Shown here: positions 36,304-46,423 of the stretch, in pieces
Layout: every line of letters begins with the position of its first letter
How positions within the stretch are numbered: position 1 is the stretch's first letter
Assembly: GCF_011320225.1 (NCBI RefSeq)
Contig: NZ_JAAOEN010000013.1
Span: 1 to 64,000 of the forward strand
Origin: Phytoactinopolyspora limicola
Lineage (GTDB): Bacteria; Actinomycetota; Actinomycetes; Jiangellales; Jiangellaceae
DNA: 64,000 nt
Direction of reading: 5' to 3'
The notes under the pieces: model-generated
What the model saw: only the letters and a program-made list of their open reading frames with translations
Databases searched by the model: none
Told to the model about the DNA's origin: nothing
Made by a program: the position numbers and the translations under genes

Positions 36304-37245
36304 TCAACGGGGCCGAATGCCGGTGACCGAGACGTTGTAGAACAGACCAGACGGAACCACCCGCGCTAGGAGCCGGTCCACGGCGGAGAGTTGCTGCCAG
36401 CCCCGGTAGGCGAACATGGCCCAACGCCACCCCAGCCGATCCGGGTTGACGGCGTGTTCGAAGGTGCGGACCGGCCAGCCGAACCACGCCGCCGTCAGCT
36501 CCTCCGTCACGGTATGGACCTCGGCCGCACCGGCTCGCCGGACGGTTGAGGCCAGCTCATTGGGTTGGAAGGTGTGTAGGTCGACGACGGACTCCAGGGC
36601 GGCGGCTCGCGACGATTCGTCAAGCTCGGCCGGAGACCGCGCCCACCGACTAGCCAGCCCGGGCGCACGGGTCGCCCGGGTGGCCACCCACCAAGTGGCC
36701 CGGGAGAGCGTCCGTGCGATCCGGTCGCCGTACGTGGTCGGCTCGCCGCAGATCACCAACCTCCCGCCCGGGCGTAAGACACGGACCATCTCTCGGAACG
36801 CCTGCTCGACGTCGGGCAGATGATGGATGACCGCGTGCCCCACCACGAGGTCGAAGGTAGCGTCGTCGTACGGCAGCCCCTCCGCGTCGGCTACAACACC
36901 CGCGACGTCGAAGCCAAGCCGCGCCGCGTTGCGGCCGGCCTCGGCCACCATGCCGGACGAGATATCGGTGAGGTGTATCTCTTGGAGCACCCCGGCCTGG
37001 CGCAGGTTCAGGGAGAAGAAGCCCGTCCCGGCACCAATCTCCAGCGCGCGGGCATACGGCCAGCCCGCACGGCCGGCGACGGCGATGAACCGGTCTCGTG
37101 CGTAGGTGATGCATCGCTCGTCGAAGGAGATGGACCACTTGTGGTCATAGGTGCCGGACTCCCAGTCGTGGTACAGAACCTGAGCGAGTTTGGTGTCGTG
37201 CCACGCACGCTCGACCTCATCGGCCGAAGCCTCGCTCGCCGCCAT
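36304..37245 (-). CDS. SAM-dependent methyltransferase (class I)
   Basis: About 313 residues from ATG 37245, which has GGAGG 5 bases upstream; the longer TTG reading lacks one. The Rossmann-fold motifs are ALEIGAGTGFFSLNL (motif I), IHLTDISSGMV (acidic loop), VADAEGLPYDDATFDLVVGH (motif II) and MVRVLRPGGRLVICG (post-motif II). This is the Methyltransf_11 pattern found in small-molecule and lipid methyltransferases. Its C-terminal 100 residues are family-specific and give no substrate. It is divergent from glgX with about 140 bases between. Confidence 0.88.
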   Translation of the reverse strand: MAASEASADEVERAWHDTKLAQVLYHDWESGTYDHKWSISFDERCITYARDRFIAVAGRAGWPYARALEIGAGTGFFSLNLRQAGVLQEIHLTDISSGMVAEAGRNAARLGFDVAGVVADAEGLPYDDATFDLVVGHAVIHHLPDVEQAFREMVRVLRPGGRLVICGEPTTYGDRIARTLSRATWWVATRATRAPGLASRWARSPAELDESSRAAALESVVDLHTFQPNELASTVRRAGAAEVHTVTEELTAAWFGWPVRTFEHAVNPDRLGWRWAMFAYRGWQQLSAVDRLLARVVPSGLFYNVSVTGIRPR

Positions 37246-37386
37246 GTCCGCCTCCGTCACCACCAGCAATACACATCAGTGTCGTCCGTGGAAGTGTAAA
37301 GGTGACGGCCACCTGACGAATCCGGGCGGCGGGCCGGGGTGTCACCGACGTGGGATGCTGTCAGCCGGAGCTGGCACAATGCACCG

Positions 37387-39534
37387 GTGGCAGATGCGAG
37401 CAGGCCGGCAGAGACGCCCCGCCCCCAACAGACCGTGCCCTGGCCGGGGCACTGGTCACCACTCGGGGCCACCTACTCCGACGGCGCCACCAATGTCGCC
37501 CTGTGGGCGCCGGACGCCGAGCAGGTCGAGATCTGCTTCTTCGACGATGCCGACACCGAGACCAGAGTCCCCCTGCTGAACCGCACCTTCGACGTCTGGC
37601 ACGGCCGTTTTCCCGGTGTGCATCCTGGGCAGCGCTACGGGTATCGCGTCCATGGTCCGTGGGATCCCGCACAGGGTTTGCGCTTCAACCCAGCCAAACT
37701 GCTGGTCGACCCGTACGCCCGCGCGATCGACGGGGAGTTCGCCGAAGGCGGCAACAACGCAGACCCGGCGCACCGCGACGACCACGACTCCGCGCCGTAC
37801 GTGCCGCGGTCGGTGGTGGTCGACGACGTCGGCTTCGACTGGGGCGACGACCACCCACCACAGGTTCCGTGGGAGAACACCGTCATCTACGAGCTGCACG
37901 TTCGCGGCTACACCATGCGTCACCCCGACGTCCCGGAAGACCTCCGCGGCACCTACGCGGGCCTAGCTCACCCGGCCGTGCTCGACCACCTGACAGGGCT
38001 GGGCATCACCTCGGTCGAGTTGCTGCCTGTCCACCATTTCGTCAGTGAACCTCACCTGTTGCGGCAGGGCAGCGCCAACTACTGGGGATACAACACGTTG
38101 GGCTTCTTCGCGCCGCATGCCGGCTACAGCTCGACGGGTACCAGTGGTGAGCAGGTCACCGAGTTCAAGACGATGGTCAAAGCGCTGCACGCCGCGGGCC
38201 TCGAGGTGATTCTCGACGTCGTGTACAACCACACCGCCGAGCAGGGCGCCGGTGGCCCGACACTCTGTTTCCGCGGCATCGACAACCGCGCCTACTACCG
38301 GCTCGATCCGGACGACCCAGGGCGCTACAGCGACTACACCGGTACGGGCAACACCTTCAACGTCAGCCACCCACACTCGTTGCGGCTGGTCATGGACTCG
38401 CTGCGGTATTGGGTCACCGAGATGCACGTCGACGGCTTCCGGTTCGATCTCGCCTCGGCCCTGGCCCGTTCCATGCACGACGTCGACATGTTGAGCTCAT
38501 TCATGACCGTCATCGAGCAGGATCCCGTCCTGCGGGAGGTCAAACTGATCGCCGAGCCATGGGATGTCGGCCCAGGCGGCTACCAGGTGGGTGAGTTCCC
38601 ACACTTGTGGACGGAGTGGAACGACCGGTTCCGCAACACGGTGCGCGACCACTGGAGGGGTATGGCCGGCGGGGTTCACGATCTCGCGTTCCGGCTGTCG
38701 GGCTCCTCCGATCTCTACGCCGACGACGGCCGGCGCCCGTATGCGTCCATCAACTTCGTCACCGCACACGACGGCTTCACGCTGCGCGACCTGGTGTCGT
38801 ACAACAACAAACACAACGACGCCAACGGCGAGGAGAACCGCGACGGCACCGACGACAACCGGTCGTGGAACCACGGCGCCGAGGGCATCGAAGCCGACGC
38901 CGATCCAGACATCGCCCGACTGCGCCACCGCCAGTTACGTAATCTCATGACCACCCTCTTGTTGTCCACCGGTGTACCGATGATCACCGCCGGCGACGAG
39001 ATGGGCCGCACCCAGCACGGCAACAACAACGCCTATTGCCTCGACAACGAGACCACCTGGGTCGACTGGTCGCTACGCGAAGAGTTCACGGAACTATCCG
39101 ACCTGGTCCGCCAGCTTCTTGCCCTGCGGGCGAAGCATCCGGTGTTCCGGCAGCGGCGATTCTTCGAGGGGCGTCCGATCGTGTCGGGTGGGCGCAAAGA
39201 CGTGGCGTGGTTCTCACCGTCGGGGCACGAGATGGGCGAAGCCGACTGGCACGACACCCACCGTCGCACGATTGGCATGTTCCTCAGCGGCGACGGCATC
39301 CGCTCCCGTGGCCACCACGGCGAACGGATCGTCGACGACTCGTTCCTGCTGTGGTTACACGCCGGTGCCGACGACATCCAGGTCACCTTGCCTGGGCGGC
39401 CCTGGGCACGACGCTACGACGTGACGATCGACACCGCTGAACCAGCGGCCGCGGCTCAGCATCCGGCCGGCGCGACCGTGGTGTTACGTGGGCGCAGCTG
39501 TCTTCTGCTCCGGGCCTCCGATGACGCGAGCTAG
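37387..39534 (+). CDS. glgX: Glycogen debranching enzyme GlgX
   Basis: About 715 residues. An N-terminal CBM48 (SPLGATYSDGATNVALWAPDAEQVEIC) precedes a GH13_11 barrel with all four conserved regions: DVVYNHT (I), GFRFDLASAL with the nucleophile Asp (II), LIAEPWDVG with the acid/base Glu (III) and FVTAHDGF (IV). It cleaves alpha-1,6 branches of phosphorylase-limited glycogen. I take GTG 37387 as start, 16 codons inside a longer GTG reading; neither has a strong ribosome site. It belongs functionally with glgP (41704) and the glgE operon. Confidence 0.92.
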   Translation: MADASRPAETPRPQQTVPWPGHWSPLGATYSDGATNVALWAPDAEQVEICFFDDADTETRVPLLNRTFDVWHGRFPGVHPGQRYGYRVHGPWDPAQGLRFNPAKLLVDPYARAIDGEFAEGGNNADPAHRDDHDSAPYVPRSVVVDDVGFDWGDDHPPQVPWENTVIYELHVRGYTMRHPDVPEDLRGTYAGLAHPAVLDHLTGLGITSVELLPVHHFVSEPHLLRQGSANYWGYNTLGFFAPHAGYSSTGTSGEQVTEFKTMVKALHAAGLEVILDVVYNHTAEQGAGGPTLCFRGIDNRAYYRLDPDDPGRYSDYTGTGNTFNVSHPHSLRLVMDSLRYWVTEMHVDGFRFDLASALARSMHDVDMLSSFMTVIEQDPVLREVKLIAEPWDVGPGGYQVGEFPHLWTEWNDRFRNTVRDHWRGMAGGVHDLAFRLSGSSDLYADDGRRPYASINFVTAHDGFTLRDLVSYNNKHNDANGEENRDGTDDNRSWNHGAEGIEADADPDIARLRHRQLRNLMTTLLLSTGVPMITAGDEMGRTQHGNNNAYCLDNETTWVDWSLREEFTELSDLVRQLLALRAKHPVFRQRRFFEGRPIVSGGRKDVAWFSPSGHEMGEADWHDTHRRTIGMFLSGDGIRSRGHHGERIVDDSFLLWLHAGADDIQVTLPGRPWARRYDVTIDTAEPAAAAQHPAGATVVLRGRSCLLLRASDDAS

Positions 39535-39540
39535 CCTGTC

Positions 39541-40876
39541 CTAGGCGGCGCGGGGTTGGGCGCCGACCCGGCGTCCTGGAGCAGGCGGGGGGCGTGATTG
39601 GTAGCGGTGTCCGGTGGGGGTGGTGGTTTCCACGATGTGCCGGAACGGGTCGACGAGCCGGATAGTCCATCCCGGCTGTTGTTTGACGTAATTACCACGG
39701 GCGCAGGTCCCACGCCCATTACCCGGCCTGGTCACCCCATCATGGGTGTAGGGATGGATGTGGTCGAAGTGCCGGATGGGTGCGTCGCAGTAGGGGTCGC
39801 GGCAGGTGCCGCCGTCGCGGTAGGTGAGCAGCCGGGCTAGGGTGCCGTCGAACCGGCGCCGTTTGGGGTCGCAGTCGGCGATGATCCCGGTGGCCGGGTC
39901 GGTGAACAACCGTCGTAGGAAGACCCGGGCCCGCCCCACGTCATCGCTGTGGCGGTTCCCCGGCGCGGCGGGTGATGTCTCGGGCGGTGTCGGCGGGGAT
40001 GGGTCCGTACCCGAGCAGATCGGCCGCCGCACCATCACCGCCGAGCAGTGAGGTGTCGGTCATGACCAGCCCGATCTCGGCGGATACCGTGTCGGCGGTG
40101 GCTTGTCCGGTGAGGCGTTCGACGAGGGTGTCGGCCATGATCTGAGCCCGCGTGCGGGAATCACCACCGGCGGCGATCACCCCGTCAGCGTGGCGGCGCA
40201 ACGCCGCATACGCCGCGACCCCTTGTTCGCAGGGCAGCAGTGCGGAGAACACGGTCATGGTGTCCGGCGCCGGGCGCACACTAACCCGCCGATCTTTCCG
40301 CGCCCGAGACGCCCGGGCCACCGCGGCGGCCGGGTCGGCTTCGATGGCGTAGCGCCGGGCCAACCGTTGAACCCGCTGCGGCCCGATCCCGGTGATCTCA
40401 CCAGCCAGGCGGGCATCAACCTGACGCCGCTGCTCCGGGTCGAGATGGGAGGTCTCATTCACCACGAACGTCGCAGCGAACTCAGAGATCTCACCGGTGC
40501 GTAGCAGGGCGAAGGTGCCCGGGAGGTGACAGGCCAACGCCCGGGCCCGGCCCAGCTGACGCGCGGCGGCCGAGGGTGAGGTCTTCGTGGCCAGGCCGAT
40601 CTGTTCCGGCACCCCACGGGTGGCGTGCCGTTCAGCGAATCCCATCCCACGCCGGGCCGCCCGCTGAGACTCGGCGAACTGGACCATCACCTCGTACTGC
40701 GCTGCCGCGGCGGCGGCTTTCAACCGCTCCAACCCAGCCAACACATCGATACGGGCGGCGTCGTCTTCAACGATGGTGGACAGTTCGGCCAGCCGGGACA
40801 CCATCACCGCGACCTCACCAGCCACCGTGTCCCGGTCTTCCACTGCCGTGGGACCACCCATCGCCTGCTCGTTCAT
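39541..40876 (-). pseudogene. DUF222/HNH endonuclease, frameshifted
   Basis: The N-terminal DUF222 helices (VSRLAELSTIVEDDAARIDVL, ISEFAATFVVNETSHLDPEQR) run to RDITRRAGEPPQR and stop. The HNH part continues in another frame: VGRARVFLRRLFTDPATG, RFDGTLARLLTYRDGGTCRDPYCDAP, then HFDHIHPYTHDGVTRPGNG and CARGNYVKQQPGW, the HNH core. A single-base indel near 39955-39965 (run of G and C) separates them. The family is present in many copies in actinobacteria, with unclear role and homing-like spread. It sits 6 bases past the convergent glgX stop. A sequencing error is possible. Confidence 0.82.
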
Positions 40877-41304
40877 GTGTTCGATTTTACCGCCACGACA
40901 GCTGGAAACACAATCGGTCACGCAAGGTAGGCCTCACTTCGTCACGTTCGTGATCGACGCCCGTGGCCTCGCCGCCAAGGGCCACTGGTAGCTGTTGGCC
41001 AGGGGGAGTGACACCACGTAGCGTCCACAGGTCAAGGTGCTTAACTGATGTCGCGGTGACCCCTCATCGCCCTTAAGAGGTCCCGCGATCAGGGGCGCCG
41101 GATAGGGATCGGGGCGGGCGGCTGGATAGCGAGGCGGAGGAAGGAGGCTCGCTGGGTTTGTGCGTCGACTGACGAGCAACGTTGGTAGTGCCGATCAGCT
41201 GACATGCCCGGGCAACGCGAGCCCGGCGACTCCCTCTTCGCGGGGCCTCTAAGAAAATCCGCACGGGTTTTAGCGGATGCCGACGTAGAAACGGGATTGG
41301 TCGC

Positions 41305-41487
41305 TGCGGCGTAACCTCGGTAGTACTCGAACGGTACGTCGTCCGCATCCCAGCTGATCGACTCGATCCGGAGTGCGGGCATGCCGGGTGTCAGGTCGAG
41401 CAGCTCGGCCTCGCCCGGTGCCGGAATCACCGCCTGCAACCAGCGGTCCGCACCCCCGCCGTCGTCAGAGCGTTCGGCGAGTTCCAT
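41305..41487 (-). pseudogene. Fragment of a GntR/UTRA regulator
   Basis: RWLQAVIPAPGEAELLDLTPGMPALRIESISWDADDVPFEYYRGYA matches the late strands of the UTRA ligand domain (in two parts: EAELLDLTPGMPALRIE and DADDVPFEYYRGYA). The winged-helix domain and first UTRA half are absent, and downstream residues are unrelated. A non-functional remnant between the HNH gene and glgP. Confidence 0.55.
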
Positions 41488-41520
41488 CGCTACCTCGCCG
41501 CGGCGCCGCGGGGCGGGCGG

Positions 41521-41715
41521 GTGGTTCTGGTGTCAACCAAGAACGTCGCCGCGCTCGAATGGGCCGCCGACCGCATTCGGGTCAACCACGTAGAGCCCGA
41601 CGCGGTGTTCGACACCGCTATCTGGATACCCGAGCTGCTGGAACAGCTAGCTAACGTCCTGCGCGGCGAGCGCTCCCACCCACCGGCGGCAGGACGCAAG
41701 GGGTCAGCCGGGTAG
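41521..41715 (+). CDS. Small hypothetical ORF
   Basis: About 64 residues (LVSTKNVAALEWAADRIRVN, HVEPDAVFDTAIWIPELLEQ, then LANVLRGER). Codons have the GC3 bias of real genes and the residues look protein-like, but I recognise no family and see no good ribosome site. It overlaps the convergent glgP stop by 12 bases. It may be the end of a lost gene. Confidence 0.3.
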   Translation: MVLVSTKNVAALEWAADRIRVNHVEPDAVFDTAIWIPELLEQLANVLRGERSHPPAAGRKGSAG

Positions 41716-44286
41716 GACTGCCAAGCCGAGTTCGCTGCCGCCACTGAGCAACGGGTGTTTCGGCACGATCCGCACCGTATAACCCAACGGACCGGTGCGA
41801 TCCAGCTCAACGTCCCCGTCAAACCGGTGGCGGCCGGGTTCGTATCCTTCGCTGACACTCAGCGACGCGACCCGCGGCTCCCGCAGGTGGTCATGTTCGT
41901 CGACCCGACCGTGCACCACCTGGACGTCGATGTCCTCCGGGCTCAGTGTTCCGAGCGCGACGAAGACCCGCAGCTTGAGTTGCTCACCCATCTCGAACAC
42001 GTCGGAGGCGTCGCTCTCGACGTGCTCGATGGCGACCTCGGACCACGCCGAGCGCACCCGCTGCTTCCATTCGGCAAGTCCAACCGCGCCTTCGTAGTCA
42101 GCGTTCAGCGCCCGCCCAGACTCGGCGGCTGGCCGGTAGAGCCGTTCGACGTACTCCCGTACCATCCGAGTGGCCTGCACCTTCGGGCCGAGTGACGTGA
42201 GGGTGTGCCGCATGAGCTCCACCCACCTGCTGGGTACCCCGCGGTCGTCCACATCGTAGAAACGCGGCGCCACCTCATGCTCGACGAGGTCGTACAGGGC
42301 GGCGGCCTCGAGATCGTCCCGGTGGTCGGTATCGTCGACACCTTCAGCCGATGGGATGGCCCAGCCGTTCTCGCCGTCGAACCACTCGTCCCACCAGCCG
42401 TCCCGGATGGATAGGTTGAGCGCGCCGTTGAGCGCTCCCTTCATGCCGGACGTGCCGCACGCTTCGTAGGGCCGCAGCGGGTTGTTCAACCACACGTCGC
42501 AGCCCGGGTATAGAGGCAGCGCCATCGCCATGTCGTAGTTCGGCAGGAACACGATCCGATGCCGCACTTCGGGGTCGTCGGCGAACCGGACCATCTCCTG
42601 GATGAGTCGTTTGCCGCCGTCGTCGGCGGGATGCGCCTTGCCGGCGATGACGATCTGGATCGGCCGCTCCGGATCCAACAGAAGCGCCTTGAGCCGTTGC
42701 GGGTCGCGCAGCATCAGCGTCAACCGCTTGTACGACGGAACCCGCCGGGCGAACCCGATGGTGAGGATGTCCGGGTCGAGGGCATCGTCGATCCAGCCGA
42801 GTTCAGCCTCGCTAGCTCCCCGCCGCCGCCATGACGCCCGCAGCCGCCGCCTGGCGTCGGCGACCAGGCGTTCGCGCAACTGGCGCTTGGTGGACCAGAT
42901 CAACTCGTCCGAGATCGCGGCGACCGCGGCTTCCCAGTCGCCCACGTCGGCGTTGCCGTCGGCGAGTTCGCCGCCGAGTGTCATCACCTCTGGCGCTACC
43001 CAGGTCGGCGAGTGCACGCCGTTGGTGATCGACGTGATGGGTACCTCGTTCTCGTCGAACGCCGGCCACAAACCGGAGAACATCCCCCGGCTGACCCGGC
43101 CGTGCAGCCGGCTCACACCGTTGGCTCGCTGCGCCAACCGCAGGCCCATCACCGCCATGTTGAACACACTCGGGTCGCCGGTGTCATAGTCCTCCGACCC
43201 GAGCGACAGGATCCGCTCCACCGGCACGCCGGGGGACGCGTTGTCTCCGCCGAAGTATTGCTGCACCAGGTCTCGCGGGAAGCGGTCGATGCCCGCTGGC
43301 ACCGGGGTATGCGTGGTGAAGACGGTCCCGGACCGGGCGGCCTCCAGGGCGGCGTCGAACCCGAGCCCGGCGTCCTCGGTCAGCTCCCGGATGCGTTCCA
43401 GGCCGAGGAATCCGGCGTGGCCCTCATTGGTATGGAACACCTCGGGCGCCGGAGCGCCGGTGATCCGGGTGTAGGTCCGCAGCGCCCGGACGCCACCGAT
43501 GCCGAGCAGCATCTCCTGAAGTAGGCGATGCTCGCCGGTGCCTCCGTAGAGCCGGTCGGTGACCTCCCGTTCGGCCGGACCGTTGTCTTCGACGTTGGAG
43601 TCGAGCAACAGCAGCGGCACCCGCCCCACCTGGGCGACCCAGACCGCCGCCGCCAGGGTCCGTCCACCGGGCAAGCCGACCTGCACCCGGGTGGGTGTGC
43701 CGTCGCCTTCGCGCAGGAGGGTCAGCGGCAGGTTGTCCGGATCCACCACCGGGTAACGCTCCTGCTGCCAACCCTCACGAGACAGCGACTGGACGAAGTA
43801 CCCGTGGCGGTACAGCAACCCGACGCCAACGATCGGCACGCCGAGGTCGCTGGCGGCCTTCAGATGGTCGCCGGCGAGAATCCCGAGGCCGCCGGAGTAC
43901 TGCGGCAACACGTGGGTGATGCCGAACTCCGGCGAGAAGTACGCGATGGTGGACGGCGCGTCGCCGTCGGCACTTTGGTACCACCGCGGCTCGGTCAGGT
44001 ATCGCTGGAGGTCGTCGTGGGCGGCCCGAACCTGGTCAAGAAACCCGGCGTCATCGGCCAGCTCGACGAGCCGCCCGTTGGGCACCTCTCCCAACAGCCG
44101 TACTGGGTCGTGCCGGACCTGCTCCCATACCTCGGCATCCACCGAGGCGAACACCTGCTGCGTGGGGGTGTGCCACGACCAGCGCAGATTGGTGACCAGT
44201 TCACCCAGCGGAGCCAACGGCTCGGGCAAGACGGTCCGGACGGTCAGGCGTCGTATGGCTCGCACGACGGGAAACGGTATCCCCAT
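41704..44286 (-). CDS. glgP: Alpha-glucan phosphorylase (GlgP, DUF3417 type)
   Basis: About 860 residues from ATG 44286. The N-terminal DUF3417 region (LGELVTNLRWSWHTPTQQVF) marks the actinobacterial/archaeal-type glucan phosphorylase. Conserved blocks include YSGGLGILAGDHLKAASDLG, VFHTNEGHAGFL, FARRVPSYKRLTL, the phosphate-site area VIAGKAHP, and the pyridoxal-phosphate region PYEACGTSGMKGALNGALN, where the Lys after SGM carries the cofactor. It releases glucose-1-phosphate from alpha-1,4 chains. It is divergent from the glgE operon across 139 bases, so the two can share control. The open frame extends 99 codons further but overlaps the glgE start region; GTG 44265 is an alternative start. 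Confidence 0.92.
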   Translation of the reverse strand: MGIPFPVVRAIRRLTVRTVLPEPLAPLGELVTNLRWSWHTPTQQVFASVDAEVWEQVRHDPVRLLGEVPNGRLVELADDAGFLDQVRAAHDDLQRYLTEPRWYQSADGDAPSTIAYFSPEFGITHVLPQYSGGLGILAGDHLKAASDLGVPIVGVGLLYRHGYFVQSLSREGWQQERYPVVDPDNLPLTLLREGDGTPTRVQVGLPGGRTLAAAVWVAQVGRVPLLLLDSNVEDNGPAEREVTDRLYGGTGEHRLLQEMLLGIGGVRALRTYTRITGAPAPEVFHTNEGHAGFLGLERIRELTEDAGLGFDAALEAARSGTVFTTHTPVPAGIDRFPRDLVQQYFGGDNASPGVPVERILSLGSEDYDTGDPSVFNMAVMGLRLAQRANGVSRLHGRVSRGMFSGLWPAFDENEVPITSITNGVHSPTWVAPEVMTLGGELADGNADVGDWEAAVAAISDELIWSTKRQLRERLVADARRRLRASWRRRGASEAELGWIDDALDPDILTIGFARRVPSYKRLTLMLRDPQRLKALLLDPERPIQIVIAGKAHPADDGGKRLIQEMVRFADDPEVRHRIVFLPNYDMAMALPLYPGCDVWLNNPLRPYEACGTSGMKGALNGALNLSIRDGWWDEWFDGENGWAIPSAEGVDDTDHRDDLEAAALYDLVEHEVAPRFYDVDDRGVPSRWVELMRHTLTSLGPKVQATRMVREYVERLYRPAAESGRALNADYEGAVGLAEWKQRVRSAWSEVAIEHVESDASDVFEMGEQLKLRVFVALGTLSPEDIDVQVVHGRVDEHDHLREPRVASLSVSEGYEPGRHRFDGDVELDRTGPLGYTVRIVPKHPLLSGGSELGLAVLPG

Positions 44287-44425
44287 CAGGCACCAGATTG
44301 CACGCGGGGGCCGACACGCGAGAAACCTACGTCCGGACGGCCGGTGGGATGCGCAAGAATTCTCCCCCGTGAAACCTGCCCCTCCGGCGCTACACCACCC
44401 CACGAACTGGGTAGCGTTGAACCTG
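44287..44425. promoter_or_regulatory. Bidirectional promoter region glgP / glgE
   Basis: The only non-coding stretch between the divergent glgP and glgE-treS-mak-glgB units. GAGGGGC-like and TTGAAC (44417) strings occur but I cannot fix promoter boxes. Confidence 0.4.
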
Positions 44426-46423
44426 ATGACTGGCCGTATTCCAATCCTCCACGTCGCCCCTGTGATCGAGTGCGGGAGATACCCCGCCAAAGCGGTCACG
44501 GGTGAGACGTTCGACGTCTCCGCCACCGTCTTCCGTGAAGGCCACGATGCCGTGGCCGCCACCGCGGTACTACGCGACCCCAAGGGCCGGGTCCGGCAGC
44601 GGGTTCACATGACCCGCACCGGGCCGGAGCACCTGGACCGGTGGCATGCCCAGCTGACCCCAGACACCGTGGGCCCGTGGACGTTCACGGTCGAAGGCTG
44701 GTCCGACCCGTTCGGCACGTGGCGACATGCCGCGGAGATCAAGATCGAAGCCGGCATCGACGTGGAGCTGATGCTCACCGAGGGTGCCCTGCTCCTCGAA
44801 CGGGCAGCCACGGCACTCCCCCGTGGCCGCACCGAACAACGCCGCCTGCTGCGCGGTGCCGCCCGTGCGGTACGCGACACCCGACGCCCGGCACGGGTTC
44901 GGCTGGCGGCGGCGCTCGATTCGTCGGTCCGCGCGGTTCTGGCCATCGACCCGCTGCGCGACCTCGTCACCGAGGCCGGTCCGTTCCCACTGCTGGTGGA
45001 GCGGGAACGGGCCCTCTACGGGGCATGGTACGAGTTCTTCCCGCGCTCGGAAGGTGCGGTCCGCCATGACGACGGAACGTGGACGTCGGGCACGTTCGCT
45101 GACGCCGCGAAGCGACTGCCAGCCGTCGCCGCGATGGGATTCGACGTCGTCTACCTCCCTCCCATCCACCCCATCGGCACCACCTTCCGGAAGGGGCCGA
45201 ACAATACGCTGAACGCCGGGCCGAACGACCCCGGAGTGCCGTGGGCCATCGGGTCCGACGACGGTGGGCACGACGCCATCCACCCTGAGCTCGGGACGTT
45301 GGCAGACTTCGCGGATTTCGTCGACGCGGCTCGAGAGAATGGTCTCGAAGTGGCCCTGGATCTGGCGCTGCAAGCGTCACCGGACCATCCTTGGGCACGC
45401 GAGCACCCCGAGTGGTTCACCCGCCGCGCCGACGGCAGCATCGCCTACGCCGAGAATCCCCCCAAGAAATACCAGGACATCTACCCGCTGAACTTCGACA
45501 ACGACCCCGACGGTATCTACGCGGAGGTCCGCCGGGTCGTGCGGCACTGGATGTCCTACGGGGTGCGGATCTTCCGGGTCGACAATCCCCACACCAAGCC
45601 GGTCAGCTTCTGGCACCGCCTGCTCGCCGACATCCGCCGCACCGACCCCGATGTCATCTTCCTGTCCGAGGCGTTCACCCGGCACGACATGATGCACACC
45701 CTCGCCAAGGTTGGGTTTCAGCAGTCCTACACGTACTTCACCTGGAAGAACGCGAAGGACGAGCTGGCGGAGTACCTGACGGAGCTACGAGAGTCCGCGC
45801 ATTACATGCGGCCGAACCTCTTCGTGAACACCCCTGACATCCTGCATGCCTACCTCCAGTACGGCGGACCAGCCGCGTTTAAGATCCGGGCCACCCTTGC
45901 GGCGATGCTTGCACCGACGTGGGGTGTCTACTCGGGCTTCGAGCTTTACGAGCACGTCGCCGTCCGCCCCGGCAGTGAGGAATACCTCGACTCGGAGAAG
46001 TACCAGTACCGGCCCCGCGACTGGGCCGCTTACGAGCCCGGTGGGCCGCTGGAAGGACAGACGCTCGCGCCGTATCTGACTCGCCTGAATCAGATCCGCC
46101 GAGCCCACCCTGCCTTGCACCGGATGCGCAATCTGCGCTTCCACGACATCGACAATCCCGACATGATCTGCTTCTCGAAGCGACTACCAGCGGGTGACGA
46201 GGCAGACACCGTGATCGTCGTCGTCAACCTCGACCCGCATTCGCCGCGGGAGGCCACCGTCTCCCTCAACCTGCCCGAGTTGGGCCTGGACTGGCACGAG
46301 ACCTTCGCCGCACACGACGAGCTGACCGGCGCCACCTGGCACTGGGGTCGGCACAACTACGTGCGCCTCGATCCCGCCGTCGAGTCCGCCCACATCCTGA
46401 CCGTCCGGCGGTGGCAACCATGA
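44426..46423 (+). CDS. glgE: Alpha-1,4-glucan:maltose-1-phosphate maltosyltransferase GlgE
   Basis: About 665 residues from ATG 44426. An N-terminal beta domain ([19 protein letters not shown]) and helical inserts lead to a GH13_3 barrel: [39 protein letters not shown] with nucleophile Asp386, and [13 protein letters not shown] with acid/base Glu415. The enzyme adds maltosyl units from maltose-1-phosphate to alpha-1,4-glucan. It is first of four coupled genes; its stop overlaps the treS start (ATGA). In actinobacteria this route makes storage or capsular alpha-glucan from trehalose. Confidence 0.95.
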   Translation: MTGRIPILHVAPVIECGRYPAKAVTGETFDVSATVFREGHDAVAATAVLRDPKGRVRQRVHMTRTGPEHLDRWHAQLTPDTVGPWTFTVEGWSDPFGTWRHAAEIKIEAGIDVELMLTEGALLLERAATALPRGRTEQRRLLRGAARAVRDTRRPARVRLAAALDSSVRAVLAIDPLRDLVTEAGPFPLLVERERALYGAWYEFFPRSEGAVRHDDGTWTSGTFADAAKRLPAVAAMGFDVVYLPPIHPIGTTFRKGPNNTLNAGPNDPGVPWAIGSDDGGHDAIHPELGTLADFADFVDAARENGLEVALDLALQASPDHPWAREHPEWFTRRADGSIAYAENPPKKYQDIYPLNFDNDPDGIYAEVRRVVRHWMSYGVRIFRVDNPHTKPVSFWHRLLADIRRTDPDVIFLSEAFTRHDMMHTLAKVGFQQSYTYFTWKNAKDELAEYLTELRESAHYMRPNLFVNTPDILHAYLQYGGPAAFKIRATLAAMLAPTWGVYSGFELYEHVAVRPGSEEYLDSEKYQYRPRDWAAYEPGGPLEGQTLAPYLTRLNQIRRAHPALHRMRNLRFHDIDNPDMICFSKRLPAGDEADTVIVVVNLDPHSPREATVSLNLPELGLDWHETFAAHDELTGATWHWGRHNYVRLDPAVESAHILTVRRWQP

